A stretch of DNA of 64,000 bases from Endozoicomonas sp. Mp262 (GTDB taxonomy: Bacteria > Pseudomonadota > Gammaproteobacteria > Pseudomonadales > Endozoicomonadaceae). This document shows, piece by piece, positions 37,720 to 46,736 of the stretch. Numbering within the stretch: the stretch's first letter is position 1; each line of letters begins with the position of its first letter. Both the position numbers and the translations under genes were made by a program. A model generated the notes under the pieces. The model saw only the letters and a list, made by a program, of their open reading frames with translations, was not told the DNA's origin and made no database searches. The stretch lies in contig NZ_CP092489.1 in the NCBI RefSeq assembly GCF_025643335.1, forward strand, positions 3,420,501-3,484,500, in the 5' to 3' direction.

Positions 37720-39975
37720 ATGGTCAAGGTAAGAGAAGATCACCCTGTTCGCTATGACGGTACTATCGATCTGGATGCCTGGCTGAGCCGGTTGGCTGGA
37801 AGCTTTGGTAGTAGTGAGGCCGGACGTTTGCGGGAAGCCTGTGAAATGAGCCGCCAGGTTGACCAGGAGGCCCGGCTGCAGATTTCTGACACAGCATGGC
37901 CTGCGGGGGCGGGCTGTTTCAGGACAGGCCTGGAGATGGTTGAAATTCTCGCTGAACTGAAACTGGATATGGACTCCATGGTGGCAGCGGTGCTTTACCG
38001 TGCTGTCCGGGAGAAAAAGCTGCCCATAAAAAAGGTAGAGGAGTCCTTTGGCCATTCAGTGGCAGGCCTGATCAAGGATGTTCAGGGCATGGCAATTATC
38101 AGTGCGGTGCTTAATCCAGCCAGGAAACAGGTGCTCGACCAGCGGCAGGACCAGCTGGATAAAGTCCGTAAAATGCTGGTGTCCATCATTGATGATGTCC
38201 GGGTTGCCCTGATCAAGCTGGCAGAACGAACCTGTGCCATCCGTGCTGTTAAGGATGCCGATAAGGAAAAACGCCAGCGGGTGGCCCGTGAAGTTTTTGA
38301 AATCTATGCGCCTTTGGCTCATCGTCTGGGTATTGGTTATATCAAGTGGGAGTTGGAAGACCTTTCTTTCCGTTATTTGAAGCCCCAGGACTATAAGAAG
38401 ATAGCGCGATTGCTGGATGAGAAACGGCTTGATCGGGAACAGTACATAGAAGATGTCGTTAGTTCACTACAGCAGGCGCTGGGTGATGCCAGGATTGAGG
38501 CTGAGGTATTTGGCCGGGTTAAGCATATTTATAGCATCTGGCGCAAAATGAACCGTAAGGGCCTTGATTTCCGGGAATTGTATGATATCCGAGCGGTGAG
38601 AATTTTGACCAATGAGGTTCGGGACTGCTATGCCTCCCTTGGGATTGTTCACTCATTATGGAACCATATTCCTCAGGAGTTCGATGACTATATTGCAACA
38701 CCCAAGGAAAACGGGTATCGCTCACTGCATACCGCGGTATTTGGGCCTGCCGGTAAAACCCTTGAGGTACAAATCCGAACCCATGGTATGCACGAAGAAG
38801 CGGAGCTGGGAGTCTGTGCCCACTGGAAATACAAAGGTACGGACGTTAATAGCCAGAGTGACAGCTACGAAGAAAAGATTGCCTGGCTCCGTCAGGTGAT
38901 GGAGTGGCATGAGGAACTGGGGGATCTTGATGGCCTGGGGGATCAATGGCGGGCTGATGTTGAGCCGGATCGTATCTATGTGTTCACTAAAGACGGCCAC
39001 GTTGTGGATCTGTCACTGGGGGCTACGCCCATCGATTTTGCTTACCGCATCCATACGGAAGTGGGCAATAAATGCCGGGGAGCAAAAGTGGCAGGACGTA
39101 TAGTGCCGCTGAATCACACCTTGAAGACCGGGGATCAGGTTGAAATTCTCACTGCATCCAATGGTCATCCCAGTAAAGACTGGTTAAATCCGGATCTTGC
39201 TTATGTCACCACCACCCGGGCCCGGGCAAAAATCACTAACTGGTTCAAGAAGCAGGATCGGGATTCCAATATTATTGATGGCCGTGGCCTGCTGGAAGGA
39301 GAACTTCGTCGTTTAGCGCTCAACGGTGTGAAAATGCTCGACCTGGCCGTTGCTGCCAATTGCCATACCGTTGATGATCTGTATGCCGGGGTGGGAGCGG
39401 GTGACATTAAATTGGCCCATGTGGTGGGTTTGGCTCAACGACAGGTGGAGCCGGAAGAGCAAAAAACATTTGAGTTGCGTACCCGACCCCATCGGCAGAA
39501 AGTCTCGGACAAGGGTATCAATATTGATGGCGTGGGTAATTTACTCACCCAAATGGCTAACTGCTGCCAGCCTGTTCCAGGTGATCCGATTATTGGCTAT
39601 ATCACAGTGGGGCGTGGTGTCACCATTCATCGCCAGGATTGTACCAATGCCTTGTATCTCCATGAAAAGGAGCCGGAGCGGCTGATTGAGGTGAACTGGG
39701 GGGATGCCCCTGAATATGCCTATCCCGTGGAAATTATGATTGTGGCCTATGACCGGCCCGGACTATTGAGAGATATTACGGTGGTTCTAGCTAATGACAA
39801 AGTGAATGTCGTGGCACTGGATACCCGCACCAGTAAAGAGGAACATCTTGCCAATATGTTGCTGACGGTGGAAGTGAGCAGCATTCAAAAACTGGGTCGG
39901 GTGCTGGCAAAGGTGGCACAGCTGCCCAATATCATCGAAGCGGTTCGTTACCGGAAACCGGGTTCAGAAAAATAG
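37720..39975 (+). CDS. relA: GTP pyrophosphokinase RelA
   Basis: 751 residues. RelA makes (p)ppGpp on stalled ribosomes in the stringent response. The N-terminal hydrolase-like domain lacks the HD pair (VLYRAVREKKLPIKK where SpoT has an HD motif), marking a monofunctional synthetase. Synthetase motifs are EFDDYIATPKENGYRSLHTA, then VQIRTHGMHEEAELGVCAHW. A TGS domain lies at about 415-475 (RIYVFTKDGHVVDLSLGATP), a zinc-finger-like region with NCCQPVPGDPIIGY, and an ACT domain at the end. It is followed after ten bases by mazG. Confidence 0.96.
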   Translation: MVKVREDHPVRYDGTIDLDAWLSRLAGSFGSSEAGRLREACEMSRQVDQEARLQISDTAWPAGAGCFRTGLEMVEILAELKLDMDSMVAAVLYRAVREKKLPIKKVEESFGHSVAGLIKDVQGMAIISAVLNPARKQVLDQRQDQLDKVRKMLVSIIDDVRVALIKLAERTCAIRAVKDADKEKRQRVAREVFEIYAPLAHRLGIGYIKWELEDLSFRYLKPQDYKKIARLLDEKRLDREQYIEDVVSSLQQALGDARIEAEVFGRVKHIYSIWRKMNRKGLDFRELYDIRAVRILTNEVRDCYASLGIVHSLWNHIPQEFDDYIATPKENGYRSLHTAVFGPAGKTLEVQIRTHGMHEEAELGVCAHWKYKGTDVNSQSDSYEEKIAWLRQVMEWHEELGDLDGLGDQWRADVEPDRIYVFTKDGHVVDLSLGATPIDFAYRIHTEVGNKCRGAKVAGRIVPLNHTLKTGDQVEILTASNGHPSKDWLNPDLAYVTTTRARAKITNWFKKQDRDSNIIDGRGLLEGELRRLALNGVKMLDLAVAANCHTVDDLYAGVGAGDIKLAHVVGLAQRQVEPEEQKTFELRTRPHRQKVSDKGINIDGVGNLLTQMANCCQPVPGDPIIGYITVGRGVTIHRQDCTNALYLHEKEPERLIEVNWGDAPEYAYPVEIMIVAYDRPGLLRDITVVLANDKVNVVALDTRTSKEEHLANMLLTVEVSSIQKLGRVLAKVAQLPNIIEAVRYRKPGSEK

Positions 39976-39985
39976 AGGATACTCC

Positions 39986-40804
39986 GTGGCAGATATGAAT
40001 GATCTGCTGAATCTAATGGCCAGGCTCAGGGATCCGCAGTCCGGATGTCCCTGGGATCTGGAACAGAGTTTCAGCACCATAGCGCCCTATACCCTTGAAG
40101 AAGCCTGTGAAGTGGTGGAAGCCATTACCCGGAAAGATTTTGATAACCTCCGGGAAGAGCTGGGTGACTTATTGTTTCAGGTGGTCTTCCATGCCCGGAT
40201 GGCAGAGGAAGAAGACCGTTTTGACTTTAATACAGTGGTCAGTGAGCTGGTGGAGAAACTGATCCGCAGGCATCCCCATGTGTTTCCTGAGGGTGCTCTG
40301 GCTGAGCCTGTTCAGGCAAATAACAACATAAGTCCTGAGGAGGTAAAAAAACGTTGGCAGGACATCAAGGTAAAAGAGAAGGAAAAAGCCACGCATAAAA
40401 AAGAATCCGCATCAGCCTTACCGGATAACTTACCTGCCACTTTACCGGCCTTGAAAAAAGCCGAAAAAATCCAGCAGGCGGCAGCCCGGGTTGGCTTTGA
40501 CTGGGAGGATGCCAGTGGAGCCGAGGCGAAAATCAGGGAAGAACTGGATGAAATAAAGGAAGCTCAGGCTCATGATGGTAAAGAACAGATTGAAGAGGAG
40601 GTGGGTGACTTGTTCTTTGCCTGTGTTAACTATGCCCGCCATTTAGGGGTAGATCCGGAAATGGCATTGCGGAAAGCCACCCTGAAATTTGATGGCCGCT
40701 TTCGTACTATGGAATCGAAAATGCTGGAGGATAAGAAAAATTTTTCTGATTTGTCTCTGGAGGCTATGGAGGGGTACTGGCAGAATGCTAAGGTGGATTC
40801 TTAG
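39986..40804 (+). CDS. mazG: Nucleoside triphosphate pyrophosphohydrolase MazG
   Basis: 272 residues in two MazG repeats. The first has CPWDLEQSFSTIAPYTLEEA followed by the metal-binding NLREELGDLLFQVVFHARMA. The second has KIREELDEIKEAQ and EEEVGDLFFACVNYARHLGV. MazG hydrolyses NTPs and dNTPs to monophosphates and can lower ppGpp indirectly, so its place behind relA is meaningful. The start codon is GTG at 39986 with GAGGA about nine bases upstream. Confidence 0.94.
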   Translation: MADMNDLLNLMARLRDPQSGCPWDLEQSFSTIAPYTLEEACEVVEAITRKDFDNLREELGDLLFQVVFHARMAEEEDRFDFNTVVSELVEKLIRRHPHVFPEGALAEPVQANNNISPEEVKKRWQDIKVKEKEKATHKKESASALPDNLPATLPALKKAEKIQQAAARVGFDWEDASGAEAKIREELDEIKEAQAHDGKEQIEEEVGDLFFACVNYARHLGVDPEMALRKATLKFDGRFRTMESKMLEDKKNFSDLSLEAMEGYWQNAKVDS

Positions 40805-40835
40805 CCATATCACCTTTGTCAAACCTGGAAAACTT

Positions 40836-40892
40836 ATAGGACATCGACCGAACAGGTTGTGATTTGCAACGGAAATTTTATGGATGTCCTAT
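40836..40892. terminator. Long-loop inverted repeat after mazG
   Basis: ATAGGACATC at 40836-40845 pairs perfectly with GATGTCCTAT at 40883-40892, enclosing a smaller pair (GGTTG / CAACG region). No clean T tract follows. It may end the rlmD-relA-mazG transcript, or be another structured repeat related to those at 35844 and 43704. Confidence 0.4.
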
Positions 40893-40959
40893 GCTTTAAT
40901 GCTTTAGATCCTTTAAAATAGCTGGTTTTTTCAATGCTGGGCTTGAATGCCCTTTCGTT

Positions 40960-41631
40960 TTAATTACTCTGAGATAGACCCCCTCCAATAACAGGTACTT
41001 CACAATCGCATGAGCCATTTAATTTGCATCTACGCTTGTGTTGTAGCCAAAGATCGCATCTGTCTTTATCACTAACATCAAACGTCACCATTAAGGATTG
41101 AAAAGGTATCCCTGACCAGTTATCAGGAATCTGCTGTTGTAAATTGTGGCATCGTTTGAAAGCCAGTTCGATACTGCCATGATTCAAAAAATCATTAGAA
41201 AATGGGCAGTTGAGAGGGAGTTCCCTTAATCCATCACAATCTTCAATTACTACAAGATAGGCATGTATTTGTTTCGGGAGATTTACTAATTGATGGCATT
41301 CTGAGACGTTGATACTAATGCCATTCATGCCTTCTGGGAGGCTACTTAGTTTACTGCATTTTTTAATATTAATACTCCTCGCTCTCACAGAGTGGGGCAG
41401 CTTTAACAGGTTGTTCCCGGTTATAAAAAAGTTAAGCCCGGCATCAATACTTACGTTTTCCAGCAAAGATGAGTGTTCTTCAGTGAGTATAGATTCATCA
41501 TGCCTGTTTATAACGAGACTTCCACTTACGAATATCCTTTTAGGGTATTTTGTTATCCGCCCTAGCAGATTTAGATCACCTTTAACGTGTAACTCATCAG
41601 CAATTCCCGCAAACCAGATTCCGGCTGGCAC
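40960..41631 (-). CDS. LRR-like protein, possible gene remnant
   Basis: 223 residues from a GTG at 41631. No Shine-Dalgarno precedes it, and two in-frame stops lie just upstream, so it may be a 3' remnant. It shows short leucine-rich-like repeats of about 20 residues, each with a conserved Cys and an LP: INIKKCSKLSSLPEGMNG, INVSECHQLVNLPKQIHA, VVIEDCDGLRELPLN. This resembles LPX-type repeats of secreted bacterial effectors, but no E3-ligase domain follows. The C-terminal part is cysteine-containing (LQHKRRCKLNGSCDCEVP). An insertion sequence ends 28 bases upstream. Confidence 0.5.
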   Translation of the reverse strand: MPAGIWFAGIADELHVKGDLNLLGRITKYPKRIFVSGSLVINRHDESILTEEHSSLLENVSIDAGLNFFITGNNLLKLPHSVRARSINIKKCSKLSSLPEGMNGISINVSECHQLVNLPKQIHAYLVVIEDCDGLRELPLNCPFSNDFLNHGSIELAFKRCHNLQQQIPDNWSGIPFQSLMVTFDVSDKDRCDLWLQHKRRCKLNGSCDCEVPVIGGGLSQSN

Positions 41632-41658
41632 ATTTTCAGTTAATTAAAAATGATTTTA

Positions 41659-43131
41659 TCGCGGATGAACAGAGCCAGACTGCTGCTATATCGGCAGTCG
41701 GTTTTAATGACAGGTAACACAGGTCACAGGGCTAACATCAACGCTCTATGTCGTATCGACAGTCAGCAACTTCAAGCTCACACTTCGCCCTTCAATGATA
41801 GCTGTAAATACGTCTGTCCAGTTATCAATGCAGAACCAGTCAAACAGCCCTCGTATGGCATGCCAGAATGCCTTTTTAGACTTTTTTATCTTGAGCGCTT
41901 CCTGGAAGAGCTTGCAAGACAGTTGTTCTATCTGGTTGATGAGGAAGGCCGTAAAAGTCAGGCATGCCAGATTGCTGGCCAGATGCTGCTTTCCGTGCCC
42001 GTAATTGTGTTCGAGATGGTAGCCCTGTGTTTTCAGTGTATTGAACGTTTCGTTTTCAATTTTCCATTTAGCGCGTGCTCCTCGCATGAATTTATTCACG
42101 TTCTCGGCTGAAAGCTCAATGTCCGTGACCCAGGTGTTGACGTACTTCTTGTTGCCCTCTGGATCAATTTCTATATATTCGAGAAAGTTAACCAGCACAT
42201 CCGGGTGTGACTTGTTAATGGGGGCACCATTCACAAACCGGAACCAGTGCGTAAACCCTTTATCATCGGTATATTCATAGCGCACCACTTTGTCTGCACA
42301 ATCCAGCTCATCGACGGCCTGGTATAACGACTCATGGGTTGAATCCTTTGCCACCATAATGAAGCTATAGCCAAAGGACTTTACCAACTTGATGGTCGGT
42401 CCATCTGAGTACAGGTCATCAAAAGTCAGAACCAGTGGCAGGTGCGGATGCTCTCTGGATAAATTCGCCAATAGCCGCTTGAGCGCTACCTTCTCACAAT
42501 CATTCTTTGACGCATCAACTTGTTTGATGATGGGTTCAGGCATTAAAGGTAATACTTCTTTCTTGCCCGGCTTTACCAGACAGCAGGCCAGTAACTGATG
42601 GTAGTATTGCGGATTTTTGCTGCCTGGCTTTTTTACACAACACTCAGGACAACTAATCTTCCCTGAGCAAAAGTGCCCCGTACCATCGATAGGCGCAAGA
42701 TACCCTTCCTCAAAATAAGTGAACTGCTTAAGCCGCCCAGATCGTTGCACAAAGGCAAACAGGCGGGTAAAGAACTTCCTTAAATAGCGTGTTTCGATAG
42801 GGTCAATCAGATCCCTCAGATAGGTATCACTGGGGACACAGCTGACATTGTACATCGACTTTAAGTTCTTGAGCCTATCTGGGTTATTGACACAATCCTG
42901 ATCAAAAGCCAGTAATGAAGGGTATTTCAGGTGCATGACTGCCAGGCCACTCATGACCGCATCATGAAGGACAATTTTGTCATGTTGGCTTTTCTTGCGA
43001 AAGTCTGGAATTTGACCCGCTTCATCAGAGACTATTTTGAGCAGTTTTTCAGCAATGGTTCTTGGTTTCGTTAGCGGCACAACATGAGCATCGTTATTAT
43101 TATTGTGGTGAAATTCTACCGGATAGTCTGC
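41659..43131 (-). mobile_element. DDE insertion sequence, probably ISNCY/IS4-like, with 7-bp direct repeats
   Basis: The transposase gene is flanked by GATTTTA at 41652-41658 and 43132-43138, a likely 7-bp target duplication. The inferred ends show only weak inverted similarity (CGCGGATGA against CGCAGACTA, offset by a base), so the exact boundary is uncertain by one or two bases. Element length is about 1473 bp. It sits between two small orphan frames that would otherwise be 24 bases apart. Confidence 0.7.
41746..43080 (-). CDS. DDE transposase (ISNCY/IS4-like)
   Basis: 444 residues, one unbroken frame. Likely catalytic residues lie in LAPIDGTGHFCSGKI, LVLTFDDLYSDGPTIK, and the Glu of WKIENETFNTLKTQGYHLEH followed by NYGHG, a pattern I associate with ISDol1-like ISNCY transposases. 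A CxxC-type cysteine group (CPECCVKKPG) lies near residue 135. Family placement is from memory and uncertain; that it is a DDE transposase is not in doubt. Confidence 0.85.
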   Translation of the reverse strand: MPLTKPRTIAEKLLKIVSDEAGQIPDFRKKSQHDKIVLHDAVMSGLAVMHLKYPSLLAFDQDCVNNPDRLKNLKSMYNVSCVPSDTYLRDLIDPIETRYLRKFFTRLFAFVQRSGRLKQFTYFEEGYLAPIDGTGHFCSGKISCPECCVKKPGSKNPQYYHQLLACCLVKPGKKEVLPLMPEPIIKQVDASKNDCEKVALKRLLANLSREHPHLPLVLTFDDLYSDGPTIKLVKSFGYSFIMVAKDSTHESLYQAVDELDCADKVVRYEYTDDKGFTHWFRFVNGAPINKSHPDVLVNFLEYIEIDPEGNKKYVNTWVTDIELSAENVNKFMRGARAKWKIENETFNTLKTQGYHLEHNYGHGKQHLASNLACLTFTAFLINQIEQLSCKLFQEALKIKKSKKAFWHAIRGLFDWFCIDNWTDVFTAIIEGRSVSLKLLTVDTT

Positions 43132-43135
43132 GATT

Positions 43136-43501
43136 TTAGCAAGAGGCTACCAAGCTACAGCCCTTGTTATTAAGGGCTTTAATCAAGTCTGCGGGAATTG
43201 CTGGTAACTCATCTATCTCACCTAATTCTTTGTCATGTAATACACTGGTTTTTTCATCTAAATTAGCAAAAGGACCAGCTTGTACTATATCAACATTACT
43301 GGATATGGCTATTTTGTGTGGAAAGGGACACTCTATTCGAGACTCTAAAACTTGTTTAAATTCCATAGGGGTATATAAAACCATGCCTTCTTCCGTCGCT
43401 GAAGTGGGAAAAGAAATAAGTAATTCTAGAAAGAATAAATAAAAAAATATATTTGTTCTTTTTCTCACTATTGATTGATACACTTTTATAAAACTAAACA
43501 T
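43136..43501 (-). CDS. Small exported protein, unknown function
   Basis: 121 residues with a signal segment at about 18-36 (NIFFYLFFLELLISFPTSA). The mature part has two or three cysteines (RIECPFPHKIAISSN, NKGCSLVASC). The TAA stop lies in the direct repeat at the edge of the adjacent insertion sequence, and the same TAA is present in the other copy, so the insertion did not truncate the protein. The LRR-like frame at 40960-41631 is in the same frame downstream, so both could be pieces of one ancestral secreted gene broken by stops. Confidence 0.5.
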   Translation of the reverse strand: MFSFIKVYQSIVRKRTNIFFYLFFLELLISFPTSATEEGMVLYTPMEFKQVLESRIECPFPHKIAISSNVDIVQAGPFANLDEKTSVLHDKELGEIDELPAIPADLIKALNNKGCSLVASC

Positions 43502-43703
43502 AAGATCAATCCGGTATTGGAAAAACCTTTGTAGTAGTATAAGAAAAATATAACTCTAACAAATATTTTCTAGCTATATGGCATCAAGAGCTATATCGCT
43601 ATATTGCCCTGAACCGGGTTAGTGATAATTTCGAGAAGGTATCCAGTTTTGCATTATTTATTGGTAACGCGGATAAATAAGGCTCCCTTGCCCATTGCGT
43701 GAT

Positions 43704-43775
43704 GCCTGTCCTTTTGTTGCGCCAGAAAAACTGTCTCGACAACTGTTATTCTAACGCAAGGCCATAAGGACAGGC
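43704..43775. repeat. 72-bp hairpin repeat in the 43502-43886 gap
   Basis: GCCTGTCCTT at 43704-43713 pairs with AAGGACAGGC at 43766-43775, with further imperfect pairing inside. The right arm carries GTTATTCTAACGCAAGGC, close to AGTTATTCTACGTCAAGCC in the first hairpin of the element at 35844, so the two are probably one repeat family. The remainder of the 385-bp gap is AT-rich with no gene I can support. Confidence 0.6.
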
Positions 43776-43886
43776 TCTCTGAGTGTCTTTCTGTTTTTTA
43801 ATCGAGCAGTAGTACGTTAATATCCAGAGCTAACATCCTACCACTTTTGAAACAGCCTTTTAGGCGTGTTTCTAACTCAAAAGCTA

Positions 43887-44416
43887 TCAGACATGAGCCA
43901 GTTTCATTTCTCCATCCTTATCTTTACCAGACATCATCTGATTTAGCTTGGGAATAGTTATCAGCATCAATACCGCAACGATGGTGGTGGCAATACCAAT
44001 TTTTCCAAATGTTCCGGTGTAAATGGGGAGTGTTTTTAAGGGGTCAGTGACACCTTCTGGAGCGGCAGTGAATGTCGCAATCCAGCCACCGATGATAAAA
44101 GAAGCTGCTGAAGTTAAAAACCATGCACCCATAATAAAGCCTGTTAGCCTCTGTGGTACCAGTGCCGCAACCATTGCCAGGCCAAGACCGGAAATCATTA
44201 GCTCACCAATGGATTGAAACATGTAGATAAAGACTAGCCACCAGGCGCTCACCATTCCGGTTGGAGTATGGAAAAAGGTAGGTAAGTAGGCAAGCCAGAA
44301 GCCAGCGGCACATAGAAACATGCCGATGGTGAATTTAGTGGGCATGGTCAGGTTATCGCCCACTTTGTTGTATAATGCTGCCAGTAATGGACTGCACAGA
44401 ACAATCCAGAAAGGAT
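43887..44416 (-). pseudogene. POT/PTR2 peptide transporter, C-terminal part, cut by IS630
   Basis: This is the 3' part of a proton-coupled oligopeptide transporter (DtpA-like). It begins at LNPFWIVLCSPLLAALYNKV, a conserved stretch that in DtpA directly follows the sequence at which the other half stops. Membrane helices follow (FTIGMFLCAAGFWLAYLP, WWLVFIYMFQSIGELMISGL, GFIMGAWFLTSAASFIIGGW, IGIATTIVAVLMLITIP). The longest ATG frame starts at 44363. Together with 45640-46586 it gives one 492-residue protein. Confidence 0.9.
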
Positions 44417-44418
44417 TA

Positions 44419-45637
44419 AGTAGTGTATAGATTGCTTTCGAATAATTTAACCATCCAGTCGGACAGTATTAGAAAATGAGATCATATACTCCTCTCCAAA
44501 TGAAAAAAGCACCCGTTCAACTTCTTTTTCAAATTCCGCAAAGCTCTTGATTGACAAGAGGTTGAGCCATTCATACTTTATTTTCCTCCACAGGATTTCA
44601 ATCAGGTTGAGCTCAGGTGAATATGTTGGCAGAAAGCAGACCAGCAATTTCTTTTCAATCATCCAGTCATCAATTCTGGCACAAAACTTTTTGCTGGTGT
44701 GAATGCTGGCATTATCCACCATAACTACCGTGTAACGATCATTTGAGCTGTATTTTTCATCTGCCATTTTCTCTGCAAAGTCATCAAAGGCCGCAATCAC
44801 CGTATCGCTATTCACTGAACCCACAACAGGATAATGAAATAGCTCACAGCTTCGGTTCATAAACCCCAGTACGTTGATGCGTTTACTTTTGACTGATGGT
44901 ATTCTGAGCTGCTTTCCTTTTTCCTGCCAACCGTATGGCACACAAGGTTCCTGGGTAAAGCCGGACTCATCAAAATAAAATAAATTGATTAACCCTTTGC
45001 TCTCGGCTTCCTGGGCATCTTTCAGAGCAGTTTTACAGTCATGGAATTGCTCTTCGTCCCGTTTATGTTTGCATGATTTACGGAGTCTTTTGTAAACCAG
45101 CCCTGCTTTTTTACAATGTTTGCCAGAGTAATTTTTGATGAAGATTTACCGGTTTCATCCTCGATCTTGGATTTGACATACGATAAGCGACGAGGCTCTT
45201 CAGCCACTAATTCTTTTATGCGTTGCACTTCGGATTCGTCATATATGCACGGCCTACCGCCACCATGCCCCTTGTACAAGGCACGAATACCATATTCTTC
45301 CCAATCATCAATCCACTGAGAAGCAGTTTGATATCTAATTTCAAGTATTTCGGCAATTTGCTCAAGGGTAAAGCCACGATTGCTCAATAAAAGGCTATGG
45401 GCTCTTTCCCTTATACATCTCAGAGGTCCGTAGTGTTTGGCGAATTTCAAAGTTAATAAAACAGCTTCATCAGTGATTGTAGTGACGTACTTCATAGGGA
45501 GAGGGATTTAAAGACCAGTACTCTCTTTATAATAGAGTAAATGTATCATTCAATAGCTATCTGATCGTTAGATCAAGAAGTAGATTTCTCGTACTGGCCG
45601 AACATCCAGTTTATTTGAAACCAAACTATGACCTACT
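44419..45637 (-). mobile_element. Complete IS630-family insertion sequence
   Basis: 1219 bp with imperfect inverted ends: AGTAGTGTATAGATTGCTTT from 44419, and on the other strand AGTAGGTCATAGTTTGGTTT from 45637. It is flanked by TA at 44417-44418 and 45638-45639, the two-base duplication typical of the IS630/mariner group. It interrupts the POT transporter in the same orientation as that gene. Confidence 0.95.
44447..45495 (-). CDS. IS630-family transposase in two overlapping frames
   Basis: The first frame (45495-45022, 157 residues) carries the helix-turn-helix N-terminus (FTLEQIAEILEIRYQTASQW, GHGGGRPCIYDESEVQRIKE). The second frame (to 44447) carries the DDE core: LFYFDESGFTQEP, VMVDNASIHTSK, and TYSPELNLIEILWRKIKYEW. 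The frames join by a -1 shift near 45086-45092, where the coding strand reads ACAAAAG. That could be a programmed slip, as known in several IS families, or a simple frameshift mutation. The fused protein would have about 349 residues, a normal IS630 size. Confidence 0.88.
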
Positions 45638-45639
45638 TA

Positions 45640-46586
45640 AGAGCCTGGAAACTCACCGGGTTCATATTGAAGCCCAGCAGGTGGGTATCAACATTATTAA
45701 TGGCAAAGAAATTAAGAGAGGTTGGCATTTGGGCATATAGACAGAAAAATACAATGGCTTCTATCATCAAAATAAAGGCAACAATCATTTTATTGCGTTC
45801 TACACCCTGAAGCTGAAAAGTCTCTTTAAAGAATATACAAACAACTACCAGAGAAATCAGGGCTATTGTTATGTTTGTTATAAATACGTGACGTAATAAC
45901 CAGGCACAGATAAACGCAGCGATCACAGTTCCAATCAAAACATACAGTAAATGACGTTTGTTTAGTGGTTGAGCATCTGCAGGTGAACCAATATTCTGAA
46001 CACAGGTGCGAAAGTGGTAATAACTGTACAAGCATGCTAACAGGCCTATCGCACATATAATAAACATGGTTGTATAGCCAAAGTTATCTGAGATGACCGG
46101 AGCCAGCGATAGGGCAATAAAAGAGCCAATATTGACGGACATGTAATAGAGGGTAAAGCCACCATCCATGCGCGAATCATTCTGGTCGTAGCACTTTGCT
46201 AACAGGCTGGAAGGGTTTGCCTTGAACAGTCCGTTACCTACTGAAATAAAGCCAAGGGATAGAAATACCAGGTTTGGATAAATAATCGAAACCCCCATCA
46301 ATGCGTAACCAAAGGCTAGTACTATTGCTCCCAGTATAATTGTACGCTTGGTTCCCAGTACTTTATCTCCAATTTTACCACCAATAGAAACCAGGCCATA
46401 AACCAGGGCAGCAAAAGCACCAAAAGTAACAAAACTGTCAGCTTCAGAAAACCCGAGCTGCTTCACAAAGTAAACGGCTAATACGCCCTGAAGTGCGTAA
46501 TAACCAAAACGTTCCCACAGCTCCACAAAGAAAATCATATAAAAGGGGCGAGGCTGATTCAGCATGCCAACAGATTCATACTTCAT
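45640..46586 (-). pseudogene. POT/PTR2 peptide transporter, N-terminal part, cut by IS630
   Basis: This is the 5' part of the DtpA-like di/tripeptide:H+ symporter. I take the ATG at 46586 because the protein then starts [20 protein letters not shown], directly followed by the family ExxERFxYY-type motif [13 protein letters not shown]; the frame opens further to 46664 but that leader is not family-like. Other POT signatures are [19 protein letters not shown] and [20 protein letters not shown]. The frame stops at 45633 just inside the IS630 element. Removing the element and one TA restores the reading FQALNPFWIV, so the transporter was functional before a recent insertion. Confidence 0.9.
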
Positions 46587-46736
46587 AACATCATTCTCTT
46601 TATTTTTTGATATTAACGCAGTTATGTTACTTTTTATTGTTATTTGTGGCTTGATCTGTGGCAAAGGAAGGTAACTAATAGTTCCCTTCCTGAGGGAAGG
46701 AGAATGTCGTTTCTTTTAAATTTGTAAGGGATTTGT

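Noticed and set aside
40960-41631. IpaH/SspH-type E3 ubiquitin ligase effector
   Set aside because: The repeats resemble LPX-type LRRs, but no NEL catalytic domain follows and the frame ends shortly after the repeats.
41650-42111. Plus-strand frame of 153 residues over the insertion sequence
   Set aside because: It overlaps the end of a clear transposase gene on the other strand and has no family features.
40960-43501. The 121-residue exported protein as truncated by the adjacent insertion sequence
   Set aside because: The stop codon TAA lies in the direct repeat and is present in both copies, so the protein ended there before the insertion.
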